Notes: a model not told the origin generated them from the sequence alone. 64,000 nucleotides of DNA from Diabrotica undecimpunctata (GCF_040954645.1 NC_092806.1:6696001-6760000); one strand, 5' to 3'; positions 32,703-44,394 are shown, counted from the first letter of the stretch. Numbers and translations are program-made.

Positions 32703-33775
32703 TTAGTTATTAATGAATATATCAGTCAAGTTAGTTATCTGTGATGTTGTATTGTTCTTGGTATCTGATTTAAGTAAGAAGTGGTATCTATCGCTTAGAT
32801 TCTTAATGTCACTCTTAACATTGATGGAGAAATCGTTAAGGAAAATATAAGACATTTCAATGAACTCTCTTTTAGATTTATTGTTCTCACGGTGGAGAAC
32901 GAGATGACCAGTGGAATGGACATGTTTGGCTAATGCACAGCGGTCAGGGTGAAGTCGAGAATCACTTTTGTGTAGTGTAATACGTGATTTCAATAATTGA
33001 GATGTTTGGCCAATGTAGGAGTTGCTGCAAGAGAGGCATGGAATGTTGTAGACAATGTTACTAAGCCTATCTATGAGAGTCTTATCTTTTATCTTAGAAT
33101 AAAGATTATTAATTGTTAGTTCTGATCTACAAGCCACATTAAGTTTAATGTTGTTATTATTATTACCAAAACCATTTTCAACACTTTTCAGAATCCTTGT
33201 TAACCCCGGAGTGATATCTCTGAAATATGGTAATGAAAAATATTTGTTGATAGGAGTATCCGAAACTGGGTTCCCACTTAAGACATCAGGATCAGCACTG
33301 TTAGTCGCGAAGGAAGGTGAAGTATCTTCGTTATGAATAGTATTAAACAAAATCTTATTCACTAATGGTGTTGGATAAGCGTTTGAAATAAAAAATTTCT
33401 GTAGGATTTGTAGGTTTTTTGTATGAAATGAAGGATCTGATAGTTTTATTACTCTATTTTTCATCTGTTTGATTAAGTTGACTTTGGTAGAATTATTATG
33501 GTATGAGTGGTAGTTAAGGTATCTACCAAAATGGGTCGGTTTCTGATACCAATCTATTTTAATGTTGTTGTTTTCCCTGATCATCCTTATGTCGAGAAAG
33601 GGGACGGACCAATTACCATCTTCCCTCTCTATAGTGAACTGGATGCAGGGGTCATAACCATTGAAAGTATCTAATAGTTCATCTACCTTGTCATTGGGTA
33701 TAGCCAAAATGATATCATCAACATATTTTTTAATAAATGGAAAAAAAATATGATTCTTCTTAATTGCTCTTACAG
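32703..33775 (-). pseudogene. Penelope-like element, RT end plus GIY-YIG
   Basis: The frame extends slightly upstream of its first listed residue to FFPFIKKYVDDIILAIPNDK, the PLE reverse transcriptase YVDD catalytic box, then FTIEREDGNWSVPFLDI and WYQKPTHFGRYLNYHSYH (RT thumb). NNLYSKIKDKTL, SNIVYNIPCLSCSNSYIGQT and LLKSRITLHKSDSRL form the GIY-YIG domain, followed by ALAKHVHSTGH and REFIEMSYI. The 334-codon open frame 33707-32703 has no lesion. The element is 5'-truncated near 33775, so it lacks most of the RT and is not autonomous. Confidence 0.88.
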
Positions 33776-33850
33776 TTGATCTGCCTAAATTAAAATGTTT
33801 TCCAATTGCCTTAGATCCTTCTCCTTTTTGTTTGTTTTTCTGAAAAATTC
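33776..33850 (-). pseudogene. Tc1-like helix-turn-helix fragment
   Basis: On the minus strand, directly upstream of the PLE, the frame reads KGEGSKAIGKHFNLGRSTVR. This is the second half of the DNA-binding domain of a Tc1-type transposase (GEGxKxI...STVR). About 75 bp are recognisable; no DDE domain is present. Confidence 0.5.
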
Positions 33851-34869
33851 TGAAAAGTCCAGTGATTCTCCAAAAGATACTTATTGAATTGAGTGACTGT
33901 AGATAGGCAATGTAACGGGTAAAATTACTAGTTATGTATAAAAGTTTTGTTCCAAAAATTATTTTATATTTATTAAGAAAAAAAGAACCTTGATATAAAA
34001 CTATTTCTTTTAAATACTAGAAAATAAAATACCCACTGATATAGTTATGTATGTCAAATATAATTAAAAGGAATACCAAAATTTTCTTAAAAGCCTCTCT
34101 GGTACATTTCTTTTTCAATTTTCTTTAAAATAACCGAGAATTCTCAACATTTTATTTATTTTCTTTCTTTAATTTCGACTTGTCAATGGGATTAGTTTTA
34201 CTTGCGCCAATTGGCAGAAATTCATTAAAAAATTTAACGGCAACAACGCTTTAATGAAGGACGGAAAAGGGTACGGGGAATTTCCAAACTGACCGCAAAG
34301 TTCAAGGGATGCTGAGGGCAGCTTGTGCTTTTTGCAATCAACCCTATTCACATTTTGACACGTTACTGTTTGTTCGGTGCTAAATCGATGGGATTTAATA
34401 ATTGTTTTGGATAGGTTTTTGGAGAGTTAAAAATACTTGAGAGCTATCGAATCTTGAAGGAGTTTAGTATATTGGCTTATAATATATACCTACATTTTTT
34501 TGTCTAGTTCTACTACTAGAAACTAGAAATAAATTCGAATACAACCATTAAACTTAACAGCAAATTGAATTAAAACGTTATTCGCAAAGCCAAGATACTA
34601 TCATAAAAAACATTTAGTATCAGTTTAAGAGAAAAGACAAGAAGTAAGAGAAAAATGAATACATATAACTAATTTTAACGCACCAATATAGGTGAAGAAT
34701 ATGGAAGTAAAGATAATTTCTGTTAATAATGACAATGACCAATAAAATGGTAACAAAATGTAACACAAAGGGCATAAGAATAAATGAGAAGCTGACAAAT
34801 AACATTAGATATGGGGACGATACTACAATTCATTATTAGAGCATTATATTCGGCATTAGAGTAGCTTAT
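33851..34869. other. Gene-free stretch
   Basis: No coding similarity. About 34170-34340 is GC-richer and non-repetitive in appearance. Confidence 0.4.
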
Positions 34870-35417
34870 AAAAGAAATATGGACACATAAAGCCCTCCCC
34901 AATGATTGGAATATTGGAATACTTTGCACCATTCATAAAAAAGGAAAAATCTTTAAATGCTCTAACCACAGAGGAATCACGCTTCTAAATGCAGCGTATA
35001 AAATATTTTCCACAGTACCATGTCACCGTATGATTCCGGACGTATTTATTCGACAATTCATCACATTGCAACCCTGATTATAGACTACAAAGCAGCCTAC
35101 GACTCTGTTAAGACAAGAGAAATGTTCAAAATAATGAAAGAGCTACAAATATCAAATCAGTTGAAAAATTTAACAATACTAACTCTTAAAAAAGTTAAAT
35201 ACAGAGTACGAATTTAGGGGGAACTGTCTGAACCTTTTAAAACTAATAACGGGCTGTACCAGGAAGACCTTCCCTCATGTATACTGTTCAATCTGGCCCT
35301 GGAAAAAATAATACGTATGTCACAAATTACAACCATTGGTTTAATATATAATAAATTAGTTCAAATGCTTGCCTATGTTGATGATATCAATATTGTTGGT
35401 AGAACGGAAAACGTTGT
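34870..35417 (+). pseudogene. RTE-type LINE (family A), RT, left half
   Basis: In several frames: NDWNIGILCTIHKKGKIF, SNHRGITLLNAAYKIF, a gap, then LIIDYKAAYDSVKT (first catalytic Asp), and LAYVDDINIVGRTENVVREA, the YADD box mutated to YVDD. The reading is interrupted at 35428 by a minus-strand family C insertion and continues at 35912. Stops and a deletion before the palm show long decay. Confidence 0.78.
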
Positions 35418-35428
35418 ACGAGAAGCAT

Positions 35429-35900
35429 CCTCCTCCTAAGTGCCTGCTCTGTTGAGGTTGGCGATCAATATGGCAACTTTCTCTCTATTCTGGGCTTGAT
35501 GAATTAATTTATTTCCTTTTGTGTGGGTCCAATCTCTGATGTTTCGTAGCCAAGATTTTTTCTTTCGTCCTATGCCCCTTTTACCTTCAATCTTGCCTTC
35601 TAATATTACCTGGAGCTACTCAAATTCCCTATGGCGCATTATGTGTCCTAGATGTGGCGTCTTTATAATTTTGATAGTATTGACCAGATGAGGGCGTGTG
35701 TTCATTGCTCTTAGTACTTCTTCATTTGTAGTTCTGCCGGTCCAGCTTATTCTTAGCATTCAGCGGTACATCCACATTTCAAATGAATTTAATTTGTTGA
35801 CATATACTAGTAGAGACCACCCGTAACACTTTAGTGTTCTCAATCTTATTAAGACTGATAGCTTGGGGTTAAAGAGCATTTCACGCATCTTCATGCGTTC
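35429..35900 (-). pseudogene. Family C LINE insertion with 11-bp duplication
   Basis: A 472-bp 5'-truncated copy lies between ACGAGAAGCAT at 35418-35428 and 35901-35911. On the minus strand it reads FEMWMYRWMLRISWTGRTTN, a broken middle, SWLRNIRDWTHTKGNK and VAILIANLNRAGT followed by a stop and a GGAGGAGGA tail at the left end. Length and tail are as expected for target-primed reverse transcription. It carries at least two in-frame stops. Confidence 0.88.
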
Positions 35901-35911
35901 ACGAGAAGCAT

Positions 35912-36668
35912 ATGTAGCATTAAAAAAATCAGATACAAAAAGAATTTAATAATAAACACCAACAAAACGAAGTATATAAAAATAACAAATCGCAACCACA
36001 AATCCTACTACCACTACGTGGTAGAAATGATGTTATCGAAGCAGTGAACTAATTTGTATACCTGTGAGCGCTGAACACTGAAAATAATACTACCGCAGAG
36101 ATAAACTGCAGAATTTGCACGGCCAACAGATGCTATTTTGGGCTCAATCTCCTCCTTAAATCCACAACTATATCGAGAAATACAAAAATAAATCTCTACA
36201 AAACAATAATACGCCCAGTCCTAATATGTGGTTCAGAGCACTGGACTCTGACAAAAAGTAATAAAACATGTTAGGATGTTTCGAAAGAAAAATACTAAGG
36301 CAAATCTATGAAGTAGTGAATGACAATGGAGTGTGGAGAAGACGATACACCTTAGAAGTTTATAGAATATACCAGGAACCACATATCATAAAACATATTA
36401 AGATAGAGCGTCTGAGCGTCTGTGGATAGGGAATGTAATGCGGATGTAACAAAATGACCCAACTAGAAAAACGCTCCTTGATAGATCCGTTGGTTAGAGA
36501 AAAAGAGGAAGACCCAGAACAAGGTTTTATGATAACATCGATCAAGACAATGAAAAATATGGGAATACGTGCTTGGCGGAGGAAGGGGATGGATAGGGAC
36601 GGCTGAAGAGAATTTCTTGAGTAGGCTAGGATCCATGCAGGGTTATAAACCCAGAATGATGATGATGA
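35912..36668 (+). pseudogene. RTE-type LINE (family A), right half to 3' end
   Basis: It resumes with EAYVALKKSDTK and continues, in broken frames, with TANRCYFGLNLLLKST, INLYKTIIRPVLICGSEHWT, GVWRRRYTLEVYRIYQEPHI and RAWRRKGMDRDG. It ends AGLxTQN with a GATGATGATGA tail at about 36657-36668. Many stops. Together with 34870-35417 this is one copy. Confidence 0.75.
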
Positions 36669-36670
36669 CT

Positions 36671-36800
36671 ATTATTATAACCAGCAGCTTGGAAAACACG
36701 CACAATTTAATATAAAGAATCAGTGAGTATATGAAAACTAAGGACTAAAACTAAACGCCTCAAAAACAAAATGGATGTTAATTAAGATGGTCAAATTAAG
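36671..36800 (+). pseudogene. RTE-type LINE scrap
   Basis: The frames give SLENTHNLI and GLKLNASKTKWMLIK, the segment just behind the RT catalytic box. It is directly followed by the minus-strand element ending near 36800, so it is a tail-to-tail contact of two LINE remnants. Confidence 0.5.
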
Positions 36801-39210
36801 ATTTTATAGATTCTCATCTTTGTATTTCGGTGGACATTTTTAGACCGAAATATATGGGAGAGGGCAAAATAAGCTCTGTTTGCCTGCGTTATTCTCTTCC
36901 GTATTTTTCCATTTTCTGATCCGTCGGCATATATTTGAACTTCCAGGTATGTAAACTTTCCAACTGTTCAATGTCATCTTTATGTATAATGTTTTGTGGG
37001 ACTATATTTATTTTCGTCTGTATCATTATATTTGTTTTTTCTGTGTTAATTTTCAGATCTAGCCTTTTTCTTTGCGTTTTTAACTCTGTGTATGTTTCCT
37101 GTGCTCCTGTTGATGTTCTACTCATAATATTAATATTATCGGCATAAGCGGCCAGTTGAACCATTCGGTTGGTCAGTAGGTTTCCTTGTCCAGATTGCAT
37201 TTGCCCAATCGCATACTCCATTGCCAGGTTAAATAAAGTTGGGGCCAGCCCATCTTTCTGCTTTAGTCCCTGCGAAATTTTGAAAAAGTCTATCCGGTGG
37301 TTTTGTATTTGTACACATGCCTGAGTTTCATCCATTATGGCTTTAATGAGTCTAATTAGCTTGTGTGTTATTGTCAATGCAGCCAATATATTGTAGAGTT
37401 TGTTCCTTTTGACTGAGTCCTATGCCTGTTTGAAGTCTACAAACACGTTGTCAACATCAATGTCATGTTTCTATGATTTACTCAAGATCTGTTTGACTGT
37501 AGATATTTGATCGAGTGTCGATCTTCCCCGTCGGATACTCTTTAACAATATTTTCTGCTAGTGGTTGGTGCCGCTGGTTTATAACATACGTAAGGACTTT
37601 ATATGCTGTACATAGTAGAGAAATTCCACAGTAGTTTTTGCACTGGAGTGTGTCTGCCTTTTTATAGATCGGGCATACTATACTTTTCTTCCAGTCATCG
37701 GGTATTTTCTCTTCTTTCCATATGTCTTTCATTAGCGCGTAAATGTGACTTGCTAGGTGGTCGGCACCTACCTTATACAATTCTGCTGGTATTTCGTCAG
37801 CTCCCGGGGCTTTATTGTTTTTCTGGGCCTTAATAGCTTCGAGAACTTCTTCTATGGTTGGAGCTTTTACTCCATTCTCTACTTCATTCTCTTTTACGTA
37901 ATTCGTTCCCATTTTCCCTTTCATGTCTACTTGTGTACCTGAAAATAATGCTTTCAGGTTTCTGTGACTTTCTATTGCCCACTTTTATCTTTACGTAGAC
38001 TTGTTTGAGGTTTATAATCTTTTTTTATCTTGTTTAGGTATTCGTAAGCTCCTATAATTTCGTTATTTTTGAAATTTTTTTCCATTTTTTCTATTTGTCC
38101 ATTTTCATAGGCTCTTTTTTTATTTCTACATATTTTGTCTGCTTTCCGTCTTGCGACTTCAAATGATGTTCGTCTTTCCCGTTTTCTTCTTGTTATATAC
38201 ATTTTATGTGCTTCATTTCTTTCTTCTATTGCTTGTCTGCACTAGTCATCGAACCATGCCCCTCTTCTTGCCTGTTTTTTCCCAGGGTGGACGCCGCCGA
38301 TATAAGTACTGCTGTTTTGATAATATTTTATTTGCCCTCTATGGAGTGTAGTTCTAGCGTCCTTAACTCATTTGCGACTTATTATTCGAATTTCTCTTTA
38401 CATTTCTGAATTTTCAGTTTTTATAGGTCTAGCTTGTTTGTTTTTTGTTGTCTTTCGTTTCTTTCTTTGTTGACTTTGCATCTAAATTTGGTTTAGAGTA
38501 AAAGATGGTCTGATCCACAGCATGTTCCTCGTCGTGTTCTCACATCTGAGATACCACTGCCTGCCCTTTTGTCTATCATTACATAGTCGATTTGATTGGT
38601 TGTGGTTTTATATGGTGAAATCCATGTCATTTTGTCTATGTCTATTTTGTCTATGTCTATTTTGTCTATATTTAACCACTGGTAATAAAATTTATCAAAA
38701 ACTCCCCATTCTCGCTTGTTTCATTGTGCAGTGGGTGTTTTCTTGTTGTGCCATAGAACTGCGGCTCCTTGACTATTTTAGCATTCATATCATATCACCC
38801 ATTATAATCTTGATGTCATTTTTGGGAACATTGTCACATAGTATCTCCAGCTGTTGGTAGAAAGTATGTTGTTCTTGTTCTATTGTTGGGCAGTGAATGT
38901 TTGTCATTGTTAGGTTGAAGAAGTGGGTGCAAATTATTAACTTGTATATTCTGTCACTGACTGTCTTAAAGTCTATGATTAATGTCTTAAAATCATTATC
39001 CACCACAAATACAACTCCAACTTTTTTGCTTTCTTGTTCCTTCCCACTAATTGTGTACATTTTAGTGTCCCTGACACCTTTCCCTAGCCATTTTGTCTCC
39101 TAAAGAGCAGTAATCATAAGCTTTTAGCTTTTTAGTTCTTGCAGAAGTGCCGTTGGAGCTCCTCGTTTATTTAGTGTCCTCACATTCCAGTTTCCAAATA
39201 TATAGTTCAT
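36801..39210 (-). pseudogene. RTE-type LINE (family E), endonuclease plus RT, nearly full length
   Basis: The start at 39210 reads MNYIFGNWNVRTLNKRGAP, the opening of an APE endonuclease. It continues ETKWLGKGVRDTKMY, NDIKIIMGDMI, TWISPYKTTTNQIDYVMIDK and GSDHLLL, the catalytic SDH. The linker is at 38202-37972. The RT follows: QKNNKAPGADEIPAELYKV, CKNYCGISLLCTAYKVL, then after gaps GLKQKDGLAPTLFNLA and LAAYADNINIMSR, where the YADD box is YADN. Near 36850 ANRAYFALSHIFRSK follows; the 3' end is missing. At least six frameshifts or stops. A 15-bp unit coding for IDKID is triplicated in the endonuclease at 38632-38665. Confidence 0.82.
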
Positions 39211-39545
39211 GTATCGTAGCTTAAGTTATTTCCGAAAGTTCTGTACTGTATTCCGAGGCAAATGTTTAGGTTTTGTAACAGTATGTTTTTCTGGGAATGC
39301 GTTGTCTCTTTGTCAGTCCACTGCCCAACCTTCCTCCTTTACCCGGGCTTAGGAGCAGCAGTGATGAGTCCTGAGCTACTTGATTTACTCATTTATCACC
39401 ACAGGCGGAGTTGTTATCATGGGTCCAAAGGAGGTTAATCAATAAAATTCAAAAACAACTTCACATATTTCTTTATTAACACTGGTATTGAGTATATTAG
39501 GTTCTTAGTTTCTTGCGTTGTTCATCTTTATATAGATCCTCACAA
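39211..39545. other. Probable 5' region of the family E LINE
   Basis: No ORF recognised. It is GC-richer than its surroundings near 39300-39420 and lies immediately upstream of the minus-strand start codon, so it is probably the LINE leader (inference). Confidence 0.35.
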
Positions 39546-39547
39546 TA

Positions 39548-39999
39548 CAACGTGTTTCAAAAAAAGGTAACCCCGTTTCTAGGGTAGGTTAAAAAACTGA
39601 AAAATAATTGGGGTTTTCTTAGTAAAAAATTTTTGTAACGTCATCCGTTTTCAAGATACATGGCGTTGAAGAAAAAAAAAATTTACGCATTTTTTACGAT
39701 TTTGCCTAAACTACTGGCAACATTGTAATGCAATTTTATACGAATATGTTTTGGAAGCTGATACATCCCATGAATTTATTTTTATATCTGATTCTTATAG
39801 AGGGCGCTAGTTACACGGATCATACTAAGTATTAGTCAATTTAACTTTTTTAAGAGTATAATTATTAATCAAAATTTCAAGTAAACTTAAACATCATTCA
39901 ATTCTACATGAAAAAGGTACTCTTGGTAAAACTCGATACTGTGTACCGTTTTCGGAATATTTTGATTTGAAAATTATGAAGTAATAATTGATGCTGGTA
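39548..39999 (+). repeat. Left terminal inverted repeat of the mariner-like element
   Basis: 452 bp, inverted relative to 41066-41513. The inner end is ATGCTGGTA. Confidence 0.9.
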
Positions 40000-40009
40000 G
40001 TAATGATAA

Positions 40010-40989
40010 AGTTCTATTATTAGAAACTAGAAGAAACTTACCAAGAAACAAAACATTTAGATCCGTTGAATGACGTTGTCGAGAAACTGGGAATGTCAGT
40101 CCAAATAAAATAAATTCTGGTAGACCAAGAACAACATGAACAATTAATAAAGAAAATAATATTTTAAATTTACTTGATCAAGATCCAACAGTTAGCGTAA
40201 GGAATATAGCAAGACAAACAAATACTTCTTCTTCAAGTACTTGGGGGATACTGAAAGAACAGCAATTACATCCTTATCATTATAGACAAGTCCAAGAGCT
40301 CTTGCCAGATGATCTACCGGTTAGAGTGGATTTTTGTGAAACATTGCAAAAAAGGACAGCAAACAATCCAAATTTTTTAAAATGCATTCTTTTTACGGAC
40401 GAGGCCACCTTTACGCGACAAGGTATGTTTAACTCCCATAATGCACACTACTGGTGTGATGAGAATCCACGAGTCAAAAGGGTATCACATTACCAACACT
40501 CATTTAAAGTTAATGTTTGGGCAGCAACTTTAGGTAACAAATTAATAGGTTATCATATTCTACCTGGAAATTTAAATGGTGATATGTATCTTGATTTTTT
40601 AAACAATTCCTTATTCGAGATATTAGAAGATTTAACGGTAAACGAGCAAAGATCTTTATTTTTTATGCACGATGGAGCTCCACCACACTTTGATAGAAGG
40701 TGTCGTAATTGGTTGAGTAATCATTTTCCAAATCGATGGATTGGTAGAGGTGCAGAAGCTCCGATTCATTGGCCTCCTCGGTCATGCGATTTTAACCCTT
40801 TGGACTATGCAGTTTGGTCGTATATTAAGGAAAAGTCTATGCTACAGAGGTATATTCACGCCAAGAATTGGAAGAAAGAATTCAACGTCAATTTAATGAC
40901 ATCCATTTAGAAGGTTAATGGAATCTTTAGAAAAAAGAATAGACTTGTGATTTCGTGAAAACGGAGGGCATTTTGAACACTTACTGTAA
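40010..40989 (+). pseudogene. IS630/Tc1/mariner-superfamily transposase
   Basis: Upstream of the open part, broken frames give a helix-turn-helix region: SGRPRTT, NNILNLLDQDPTVSVRNIAR and STWGILKEQQLHPYHYRQVQ, with three stops. The open frame 40302-40910 then holds the DDE domain: ILFTDEATF with Asp33, FMHDGAPPHFDR with Asp124, RSCDFNPLDYAVW with Asp163, a DD38D spacing. After a frameshift near 40835 the end is recognisable to NGGHFEHLL and a stop at 40987-40989. This is the insect group in which DDE is preceded by a DUF4817-like domain. Catalytic residues are present, but the gene is dead. Confidence 0.85.
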
Positions 40990-41065
40990 TTGAATTTTAT
41001 TTTATGTTCTTAGTTATTAATTTAATTTTCTTCTTGTGAGTTTTGTTTAATTACTAACTATTTTA

Positions 41066-41513
41066 TACCAGCATCAATTATTACTTCATAATTTTCAAAT
41101 CAAAATATTCCGAAAACGGTACACAGTATCGAGTTTTACCAAGAGTACCTTTTTTGTGTAAAATTGAATGATGTTTAAATTTATTTGAAATTTTAATTAA
41201 TAATTATACTCTTAAAAAAGTTAAATTGACTAATACTTAGTACGATCCGTGTAACTAGCGCCCTCTATGAGAATCAGATATAAAAACAAATTCTTGGGAT
41301 GTATCAGCTTTCAAAACATATTCGTGTAAAATTTCATTACAATGTTGCCACTAGTTTCGGCAAAATCGTAAAAAATGCGTAAAATTTTTTTCTTCGACGC
41401 TCTGTATCTTGAAAACGGATGGCGTTACAAAAATTTTTTAATAAGCATACCCCAATTATTTTTCAGTTTTTTACCTACCCTAGAGACGGGTTACCTTTTT
41501 TTAAAACACCCTG
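41066..41513 (-). repeat. Right terminal inverted repeat of the mariner-like element
   Basis: 448 bp, the inverted counterpart of 39548-39999. Confidence 0.9.
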
Positions 41514-41757
41514 TATAATCTTAATGTCTTTGCTAAATCTTTTCTGTTGGTTTTCCTGGTTCCTGTGTAGTATTTAACAGCCCAAGTTCTGGCTTTTAAG
41601 CCCCTTTTTTATGTAACGTATTTTTCTAAATAGATTGTTTTAATCGCAGCTTTTAATTACTTTATATATATTGCGATAGTATTGTTCTTTATCAGCCTTG
41701 CATCTTTGTCTTATTTCTTTGCTAAGGTTTCCTCAAATATTTTTTAAATAACAAATA

Positions 41758-41760
<3 letters not shown>

Positions 41761-41804
<44 letters not shown>
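41761..41804 (+). repeat. (TA)n tract
   Basis: 22 TA units. About 70 bp to its right is GATGTAGCC...GCGAAACGC on the plus strand, a very weak hammerhead-like match. Confidence 0.9.
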
Positions 41805-41806
<2 letters not shown>

Positions 41807-42807
41807 AAATATATCTCAAATTTGGAAAAAAGTAATAACATAGTGTAGGATATATTCGGTACTCATTTTGATGTAGCCTATAAAAAAGCGAAACGCAAAA
41901 TGTCACCCGTCCATCATCTTTTTAAAGTTCTCCAGCAATTTGTAACACTTTACAAAATTCGGATATAAACTAAGAACAGCAAACGTCCCTTATTCTTCAG
42001 AGGAAATGAAAATTGTTTCAGAACATCCCGGCTAAAGTTGTCGTCCGCTAAAAGACGTGCACTAAGAATAATAAACGAGCAGATAAGACCAAGAATGAAT
42101 GAACTACTGTTAAAAGCAGGGTCTCTCTGTTATTTTTCAAACACAAAAGCACAAAAGCTTTTTTATCGGATGGATTTCTATTTTCAATGAAACATTCTCA
42201 CCTACAGTTATTTAACGAGGGGATCCGGCATGAAAAATCGCGACATTTTTCATGTGCTCCAAAAAGAAATACACATTACTAATGAGAGAGTTTTCAAAGT
42301 GACTGTAATGAATGAAAATGTAGTTCCAACAAGTCATTAATACGTTATTTGGAATTTATTTACAAGAGTTGGAAGTATAGTCACTTTCTTTGAAGTTCAT
42401 ATTTTATTCTATTATTGATTGATAGTTTTTTTTTATTAAATTTGCAAATTTACAATCTACTATTAGAAGCTATTAGTAAATGTGAGTATTGCAAATACAT
42501 GAGAGGAGAAATTATCCACTGATAATTTTTCGACTGTTCTAACAACCATTCAAATTTCGTCATTTTGTGTCATTTGGAACAATTTCACCCAATCATGTCA
42601 ACATTAGACTGATAATTGCATTCAGTGCAATTTTCAATCCTTATGACAACACGATCGAGTTTGACAACTTCATCCAAATAAATTTCAAAATGTCACGTTT
42701 CTAATGTCTAATGTTAACTTAAATTTTAATAATTGTACTTTCACTAACTGTACTTTGAATAAAAAAATGTTTCGTTATGTTGAGTTATGATTTTTTTTTC
42801 GAAAAAT

Positions 42808-42971
42808 TATCCGCCGAATATCCCTCGGACATTGATGAATGCCTCATAATTTCATGATACAGCACTGCGTGCTTGGTAACAGCACGAAGCCGAAGGCTGA
42901 GGGACGAGCTTTCGATTGTCATGAAATTATCTCGTCTGTTATCAATGTCCTAGGGATATTACTACTGATAA
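42808..42971. mobile_element. MITE-like foldback, about 165 bp
   Basis: Arms 42817-42857 and 42919-42960 are inverted copies (AATATCCCTMGGACATTGAT...AATTTCATGA) around a 60-bp GC-richer centre. No ORF. A target duplication was not identified. Confidence 0.6.
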
Positions 42972-43074
42972 CACTCCCAATACTAGCACGAACAAATTAA
43001 ATTAATGTAGGATTATAATTTGAAACTAAAATTGAAATGAAAATTAAAATCTAAAATTGAAATTAGTGAATAAA

Positions 43075-44103
43075 GTCTGTTGGCCACTGTCTCTCCAATC
43101 TTCGTCTGACTTATGGTTCGAGGTGTAGTTGTCTTGCTTCCTCGTTGGGGTGGGCTGGCAGATATTCTAAATAATTTCTTGTTAGTTTGCTGATTTCGTT
43201 TTCAACAAACGGTATACCAGAGTCACCATGCAGTGTTTTGTTACTGACATACAACGGCGCGTTGAAAATCATTCTGTGTATTTTGGATTGTATTCTCTGA
43301 ATGATTTTGGTATTAGAGGGCTTTGCACAGCCCCATAGTTGCACTCCATATATCCATATAGGCTTAATTATGCAATTATACAAGAGAAGTTTATTATCTG
43401 TAGATAACTGTGATTTTCGGACTATTAGTCAATTGATTTGACATATTTTCATGTTGATTTGGATTTTTTTTGCCAAGATATGTGCTTTCCAAGTGAGCTT
43501 TTGATCAAGTGTCGTTCCAAGGTATTTGACTTCAGTTCAGTCTGATTCTCGGATATATGATGTTTCTGTTGGTGAATGTAATTTGATTAGAATTAGTATG
43601 GTTAACTTTGATTTCCCATCTATTCATACAGTCTTGTAGTAGGTTCAGGTGTATTTGAAGGTTTCCTGATGATACTTGGGGGTCATCATCGATGGATATT
43701 ATGGCGGTGTCATCTGCCAACATGGCTACTGTGGTCGTATTTATTATTGGGATATCAGCAGTGTATATGAGGTACAGGAGGGGACCGAGGACACTTCCTT
43801 GAGGGAGTAATGAGAGGTTTCTGTAAGGAATCTGACTTGAAAGTGACGTTCTGTGAGGTATGATTTTAAGAGTAGATAGTGAGGAGTGGAAAAGAATGAC
43901 TTAAGTTTATACAAAAGGCCGTCATGCCAAACACGGTCGAAGGCTTGTTCTATATCCAGGAAGGCAGCAGTGCAAATTTTTTTCTCTTCGAGTCATACAT
44001 TAATGTTTTTAACAATCCTATGACATTGTTGTAGAGTTGAATGGGCTTCGCGAAAACCAAACTGGTGTGTTGGGATCACTGAATATTGATAGTTGAGATG
44101 ATA
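43075..44103 (-). pseudogene. Jockey-type LINE, RT to C-terminus
   Basis: Minus strand from 44103: HQFGFREAHSTLQQCHRIVK, AAFLDIEQAFDRVWHDGLLY (first catalytic Asp), a frame change to LLPQGSVLGPLLYLIYTADI, and VAMLADDTAIIS (catalytic, LADD). LLQDCMNRWEIKVN follows. The frame 43383-43111 gives MYNCIIKPIWIYGVQLWGCA, QRIQSKIHRMIFNAPLYVSN and HPNEEARQL, the Jockey C-terminus. After a stop in LEP, RRLERQWPTDFIH ends the protein. 5'-truncated in the palm; about three frameshifts. Confidence 0.85.
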
Positions 44104-44394
44104 TTTTTTAAATATGACAGTTTAAGATTTTTTAATAATCAATGTGAAAATATAATCTGAGGAAAAAACTGAGGAATTAAGAGAATAGTTTGAAGAATTC
44201 CGCACTAAACATACTTCGCATATATAGCTATAAGCGTGCGCATAAGCATAATCTTCTAGTGACTATGCACCTGGAAGTCTCTCTCAGATAGTTAAGAAAT
44301 GATTCTCAGTCCGCAATTAACTGATTTTAATTTTAAGTATGGAAGATACTTCATACTGACATCAGATTAATATGTATGTATTGAGTTTTGCTTT

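Larger units (their letters stand above)
39548..41513 (+). mobile_element. Mariner-like transposon with 450-bp inverted repeats
   Basis: 1,966 bp flanked by TA at 39546-39547 and 41514-41515. Ends read CAACGTGTTTCAAAAAAAGG (left) and, as complement of the right end, CAGGGTGTTTTAAAAAAAGG. The inverted repeats cover 39548-39999 and 41066-41513, about 450 bp each and close to 90% alike by eye, far longer than the usual mariner ends. The single gene is a decayed IS630/Tc1/mariner-superfamily transposase. Confidence 0.9.
41516..43074. other. Gene-free stretch
   Basis: It holds the (TA)n tract, a short CATGAAAAAT hairpin at about 42229-42255 and a MITE-like foldback at 42808-42971. No coding similarity. 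Confidence 0.45.

Noticed and set aside
38522..38860. 112-codon Cys/Phe-rich plus-strand frame resembling a membrane protein
   Set aside because: Exactly antisense to the family E LINE endonuclease on the minus strand; hydrophobicity is an antisense effect.
41870..41900. Hammerhead-like GATGTAGCC...GCGAAACGC beside a (TA)n tract
   Set aside because: Stem of only two base pairs, and orientation relative to (TA)n is opposite to the other cases.
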